Of a DNA stretch of 64,000 nucleotides, positions 60,891 through 64,000 are shown in pieces (position 1 is the first letter of the stretch; the number at the start of each line of letters is the position of its first letter). Both the position numbers and the translations under genes were made by a program. The notes under the pieces were generated by a model, which ran no database searches, was not told where the DNA came from, and saw only the letters and a list, made by a program, of their open reading frames with translations. Origin of the DNA: Streptomyces luteolus (GTDB lineage: Bacteria; Actinomycetota; Actinomycetes; Streptomycetales; Streptomycetaceae); contig NZ_JASCIS010000024.1 in NCBI RefSeq assembly GCF_029968015.1, positions 1 through 64,000 on the forward strand, written 5' to 3'.

Positions 60891-61773
60891 AATTTGTGGC
60901 CCCGTACGCCATCACCAGCCGAGCCGTCCGCCCCTCGTCCGCCGCCCGCAGCGGTGCTCGTACCGGGCCCGCGGGCAATCCCAGTGCGCCGAGCAGGGCC
61001 TTCGCTGTCACCGCGCCGGGCAGGCCGTCCGCCATCATCAGCTCCATCAGCGGCAGCGCGAGCCGCTGCAGCAGCGTGGCGCCCGCCGTGTCACCCGCGT
61101 CGAACGCGTCCAGGATTGCGCGCAGCTCCGCGGGTACGACGTTCGCCACCGTGCTGATGTACCCGGCGCCGCCGACCGCGTACAGCGGCAGGATGAACTC
61201 CTCGCAGCCCGTGTAGTACGCCAACTCCGTGCGCGCCAGGACCTTCTGCGTGCCGAGCAGGTCGTACGCGCAGTCCTTCACGCCGACGATCCGCGGGTGC
61301 TCGGCCAGGCGCAGCATCGTCTCCGGTTCGATGCGGGTGCCGGTGCGGCCCGGGATGTCGTAGAGCAGCACCGGGAGGCCCGTGGTGTCCGCGACCGTAC
61401 GGAAGTGCTCCTCGATCGCGTCCTGCGGGGGCTTGCTGTAGTACGGCGTGAGCAGCAACAGGCCGTCCGCGCCCGCCTGTTCGGCCTGCCTGGCCAGCTC
61501 CTTGGCGTGCGCGGTGTCCGCGCTGCCGACCCCGGCCACGATCGAGGCCCGGTCGCCGACGGCCTCCCGGACCGCGCGGATCAGCCGGGCCTTCTCGGCG
61601 TCGCTGGTCGTCGGGGACTCGCCGGTGGTGCCGGACAGGACGAGGCCGTCGCAGCCCTCGTCGACGAGCCGCACGGCCAGCCGCCCGGCGCCCTCCGGGT
61701 CGAGGGCGCCGGAAGCGTCGAAGGGCGTGATCATCGCGCAGAGGGCGCGGCCGAGGGGCGAGGCTGAGGTCAT
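60832..61773 (-). CDS. dapA: 4-hydroxy-tetrahydrodipicolinate synthase family protein
   Basis: 313-aa (beta/alpha)8 lyase. The motifs LVLSGTTGESPTTSDAEKARLI, LLLLTPYYSKPPQD (catalytic Tyr) and RIVGVKDCAYD (Schiff-base Lys) are intact, so it condenses pyruvate with aspartate semialdehyde or a related aldehyde. Streptomyces usually have more than one such gene, so it may be a paralogue, but it sits beside dapD. The tail TNSARPANPARPAFEDEAAGR is not part of the fold: it is read from a dispersed repeat. ATG 61773 has only a weak ribosome binding site. Confidence 0.9.
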   Translation of the reverse strand: MTSASPLGRALCAMITPFDASGALDPEGAGRLAVRLVDEGCDGLVLSGTTGESPTTSDAEKARLIRAVREAVGDRASIVAGVGSADTAHAKELARQAEQAGADGLLLLTPYYSKPPQDAIEEHFRTVADTTGLPVLLYDIPGRTGTRIEPETMLRLAEHPRIVGVKDCAYDLLGTQKVLARTELAYYTGCEEFILPLYAVGGAGYISTVANVVPAELRAILDAFDAGDTAGATLLQRLALPLMELMMADGLPGAVTAKALLGALGLPAGPVRAPLRAADEGRTARLVMAYGATNSARPANPARPAFEDEAAGR

Positions 61774-61927
61774 GCGTGCAGTCTCGGTACGCGGTGGCAC
61801 GGACTCCACTTAATTCTGCTTCAGGGTACGGGTAAGCGGTGCTACACCCAGGGTGACCCCTCGCCGTGGCGGGAGCGGGCGTGCGGGGAAGCGGGGCCAG
61901 CCGGTCCGAAGGGACGGTCGAACGCGC

Positions 61928-61958
61928 TTGACCTCAACCGAAGTTCAAGTTCGAGCAT
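61928..61958 (+). promoter_or_regulatory. SoxR-like (MerR-type) promoter of the ABM gene
   Basis: TTGACC, a 19-nt spacer, then GAGCAT. The stretched spacer holds CCTCAA-CCGAAG-TTCAAG (61932-61949), a SoxR-box-like dyad with a perfect left half and 4 of 6 in the right half. The long spacer with the dyad inside is the hallmark of MerR-family activation. Confidence 0.6.
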
Positions 61959-62009
61959 GGTGATCACGGCGCCACCCGGGGCCGTGCCCGTATCCACAGG
62001 GAGGTCACC

Positions 62010-62729
62010 ATGTCCGTGCAGCGCAGCATCCTGCCCGACCCGCGCAGGGGCGGGGTCGGCGTCGTCCTCTCCAGTACCTGGGCCGTCCGCACGCCCGAGG
62101 GGCAGAAGGCTGCCGTCGAGGCGATCACCAAGGCCTGGGAGAGCCGGGAGTGGCCGCACGAGGGGCTGCTCTCGTACAGCGTCTACACCGGAACTGACGG
62201 CTCCACGCTGCTGCACTACTCGCAGTGGCGCGACCTCGACGCCTACGAGGAGTTCTCCGCCGCCGCGGGCAACGGGCGGGACGCGCGGAACGCCGACATC
62301 GACGCCGCCGTCCCCGGCATCGAGCGGCTCGGGCTGCGCACGTACGAGCTGTACCGAGGGCGATCCCTGAACGACGAGGCCGACCAGGCGCGCGTGCCCG
62401 GCTGCGTCGTCATCGTCGACGTGCCGTTCGTCGGGCCCGATCCGCAGCGGCAGCGCGAGTGGGTCGACCTCGTCTTCGCAGCGCTCGACAGCGACGAGCC
62501 CCACCCGGGCGGCATCTCGGCGTCCTTCCACACCAGCCTCGACGGCACCCGGGTCATGAACTACGCGGAGTGGGAGAGCGAGCAGGCGCACATCGAGGCG
62601 CTCGCCGCCCCCGGCGACGGCATCGGCTCGGCCACCGAGGCCTGGCACCGGGTGCAGCACCACCCGGGCCTCGCGGAGGGAGGCGGATTCAAGCGGTACC
62701 TGCCCGCCGTGAGCCTCAGCAACGGGTAA
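62010..62729 (+). CDS. Tandem ABM-domain protein, probable SoxR target
   Basis: 239-aa protein with two antibiotic-biosynthesis-monooxygenase-like ferredoxin folds (about 15-115 and 130-235). The repeats correspond: GLLSYSVYTGTDGSTLLHYSQWRDLDAYEEF and GGISASFHTSLDGTRVMNYAEWESEQAHIEAL. ABM domains oxidise aromatic or quinone substrates, or act in heme chemistry, without a bound cofactor. GGGAGG lies 5 nt before the ATG. The SoxR-like promoter and the position near dapD/dapA fit the SoxR-regulated gene I remember at this place in S. coelicolor; that link is from memory. Confidence 0.85.
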   Translation: MSVQRSILPDPRRGGVGVVLSSTWAVRTPEGQKAAVEAITKAWESREWPHEGLLSYSVYTGTDGSTLLHYSQWRDLDAYEEFSAAAGNGRDARNADIDAAVPGIERLGLRTYELYRGRSLNDEADQARVPGCVVIVDVPFVGPDPQRQREWVDLVFAALDSDEPHPGGISASFHTSLDGTRVMNYAEWESEQAHIEALAAPGDGIGSATEAWHRVQHHPGLAEGGGFKRYLPAVSLSNG

Positions 62730-62734
62730 CGAGG

Positions 62735-62769
62735 GGCGGGGTGCGCCGTTCCGGGCGCCGCACCCCGCC
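62735..62769. terminator. Bidirectional terminator between ABM and nuclease genes
   Basis: GGCGGGGTGCG/CGCACCCCGCC, an 11-bp stem over a 13-nt loop that can itself pair partly. It lies 5 nt after the ABM stop and just past the end of the convergent nuclease gene. Confidence 0.7.
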
Positions 62770-62793
62770 TCACTCCCGCGTCACCCCCCCGCC

Positions 62794-64000
62794 TTACGGC
62801 CGGAACCGCAGCACCTGCGGGTCGTGGTCGCTGTTCTGCCGCGCGAACTCGGCGTTGATGTGCACGCTGTCGTACGCGAACCGACCGACCCCCGGGCTCG
62901 TCAGGATCTGGTCGAGAACCTGGGAGTTGCCCTGGTAGACGTACGAGTAACGCTCCGCGCGCGGAAGGGACTTGACGGCCGCCTTCAGTGCGCCGCCGGC
63001 CGTGAGGGTCTCGGTCGTGGCCGAGAACTCGAAGTCGTTGATGTCACCGAGCACCACGACGTCCGCGCTCTTCTGCGCCTTCAGGACCTTCTTCACGAAC
63101 GCGTTGACCGACGCCGCCTGCAGATGCCGCTGCTTCTCCGAGGAGCGGTTCGGCGGCTGGTGGTGCGAGACCAGCGACTCGTCGCCGCCCTTCGAGCCGA
63201 AGTGGTTGGCGATCACGAAGACCGTACGGCCGCGGAAGACGAACTCGCCGGCCAGCGGCTTGCGGCTGTTCTCCCACGCCGCGTCCGTCGGGTCGATCCG
63301 GCCGGGTGAGTGGGTCAGCGCGGCACGGCCCCGGCTGCGCACCACGTCCGTACCGGTCGTCGCGTCGCCGCCCGGCCGGTCCCTGAACGCCACCCGCTCC
63401 GGGTTGAAGAGGAACACCTGACGGATGTTGCCGCCCGGCTCACCGCCGTCCTTCTTGTCCTCCGGGTCGATCGAGCGCCACTCGTACGCCGGGCCCCCCG
63501 CCTTCGCGATCGCCGCCGTGAACTTCTTCAGCGTCTCCTCGGCGGACACCGTGCCGTCGTCCGTCGCGCCGTTGTCGTCCTGGATCTCCTCCAGGGCGAG
63601 GACGTCCGGGCTCGCCAGGTTGGCGACGACGGCCTGCGCGAGCGCGTCGAACTTCTCCTGCGGGTCCTTCGGGTCCAGGTTCTCCACGTTGTACGTGGCG
63701 ACCGCCAGCTCGTCCGCGCCCTGCCTGCGGGTCTTCTCGCGCGCCAGGCCCTTGCCGGTGACCTCGCCGAGCGTGCGGGCCGTCAGCGTGTAGCCGCCGA
63801 ACTGGTTGAAGTCCAGGGGCCCTTCGGTCGTACCGGACAGCACATCCCCGACGTCCGCCCTGGGGAACGGTTTCTCCGCGACCGGCGTCAGCGACTGGAT
63901 CTGCAGCCGTCCGGTGTTCTGCGCCGCGTACGAGCCGTACACCGTGCCGCCGCGCCGACTGCGGTTCTCGTCCGGCTTCACCGTGATCCACAGCTCGTGG
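62794..64000 (-). CDS. Endonuclease/exonuclease/phosphatase-family extracellular nuclease (5' part outside window)
   Basis: C-terminal 402 residues of a longer gene; the frame stays open to the window end, so the true start is not seen. An OB-like or nuclease-associated segment (about the first 90 residues, YAAQNTGRLQIQSLTPV) precedes an EEP catalytic domain. Its motifs are ATYNVENLDP, VLALEEIQD (catalytic Glu), VFVIANHFGSKGGDESL (His), VVVLGDINDFEFS (Asp/Asn) and SDHDPQVLRF (terminal Asp-His). All are intact. The layout matches ExeM/NucH-type secreted DNases, which usually begin with a signal peptide and often a lamin-tail domain. Confidence 0.88.
   Translation of the reverse strand, partial: HELWITVKPDENRSRRGGTVYGSYAAQNTGRLQIQSLTPVAEKPFPRADVGDVLSGTTEGPLDFNQFGGYTLTARTLGEVTGKGLAREKTRRQGADELAVATYNVENLDPKDPQEKFDALAQAVVANLASPDVLALEEIQDDNGATDDGTVSAEETLKKFTAAIAKAGGPAYEWRSIDPEDKKDGGEPGGNIRQVFLFNPERVAFRDRPGGDATTGTDVVRSRGRAALTHSPGRIDPTDAAWENSRKPLAGEFVFRGRTVFVIANHFGSKGGDESLVSHHQPPNRSSEKQRHLQAASVNAFVKKVLKAQKSADVVVLGDINDFEFSATTETLTAGGALKAAVKSLPRAERYSYVYQGNSQVLDQILTSPGVGRFAYDSVHINAEFARQNSDHDPQVLRFRP

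Overview
The window is high-GC actinobacterial chromosome, almost certainly Streptomyces. It has very high GC, frequent GTG starts, many leaderless or 4-nt-overlapping genes, developmental and actinobacterial markers (whiA, an RbpA-family protein, opcA, a SARP/AfsR-type regulator, a mycothiol-type enzyme), and short repeat families typical of Streptomyces. The gene order matches, as far as I remember it, the S. coelicolor core segment running from uvrB to the SoxR target near dapA. No rRNA, tRNA, CRISPR, transposase or prophage was recognised. The left edge is an almost pure C tract. The right edge cuts a nuclease gene.

Layout. 0.2-9.2 kb: a secreted GDPD phosphodiesterase, an MHYT membrane sensor, uvrB, then a ter block (TerD, a large TerD-like fusion, and TerC behind a yybP-ykoY manganese riboswitch). 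9.3-16.2 kb: a siderophore-interacting flavoprotein with a His-periodic insert, a 1159-aa AfsR-like regulator, a decayed phosphotransferase pseudogene, an MBL hydrolase and an MDMPI-type protein. 16.4-24.9 kb: uvrA, a membrane alpha/beta-hydrolase, a Rieske lipoprotein, a divergent HTH regulator, and a papain-like protease coupled to an anchored partner. 24.9-34.6 kb: uvrC-rapZ-yvcK-whiA, then gap-pgk-tpiA-secG and an rbpA-type gene. 34.7-44.6 kb: an MFS exporter, pgi, and on the minus strand tkt-tal-zwf-opcA-pgl. 45-50.4 kb: ctaB, two small-to-medium genes, ctaA and an ABC exporter. 50.6-57.3 kb: the suf operon (sufR-B-D-Rieske-C-S-U-T). 57.4-64 kb: a membrane protein, SMR pump plus TetR, dapD, dapA, a tandem ABM protein behind a SoxR-like box, and an extracellular nuclease.

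How it works together. All three excision-repair genes lie here. Four promoters share one exact architecture, (T/C)TGTCAGT(G/C)-N8-TANNNT. This is the RecA-independent, PafBC-type DNA-damage promoter. They sit before uvrB, terD, uvrC and the MFS gene. At uvrB and uvrC the -10 box is placed so that the mRNA would begin at or next to the start codon. uvrA has no such site. The central block supplies lower glycolysis and the oxidative and non-oxidative pentose phosphate pathway. The suf operon carries a CAAC-N6-GTTG SufR operator overlapping its own start codon.

Most notable items: the four-site damage regulon with its ter and MFS members, the Mn riboswitch on terC, the TerD fusion with a degenerate ATPase-like tail, the pseudogene, an in-frame repeat insertion inside transaldolase, and a dapA C-terminus made of a dispersed repeat.
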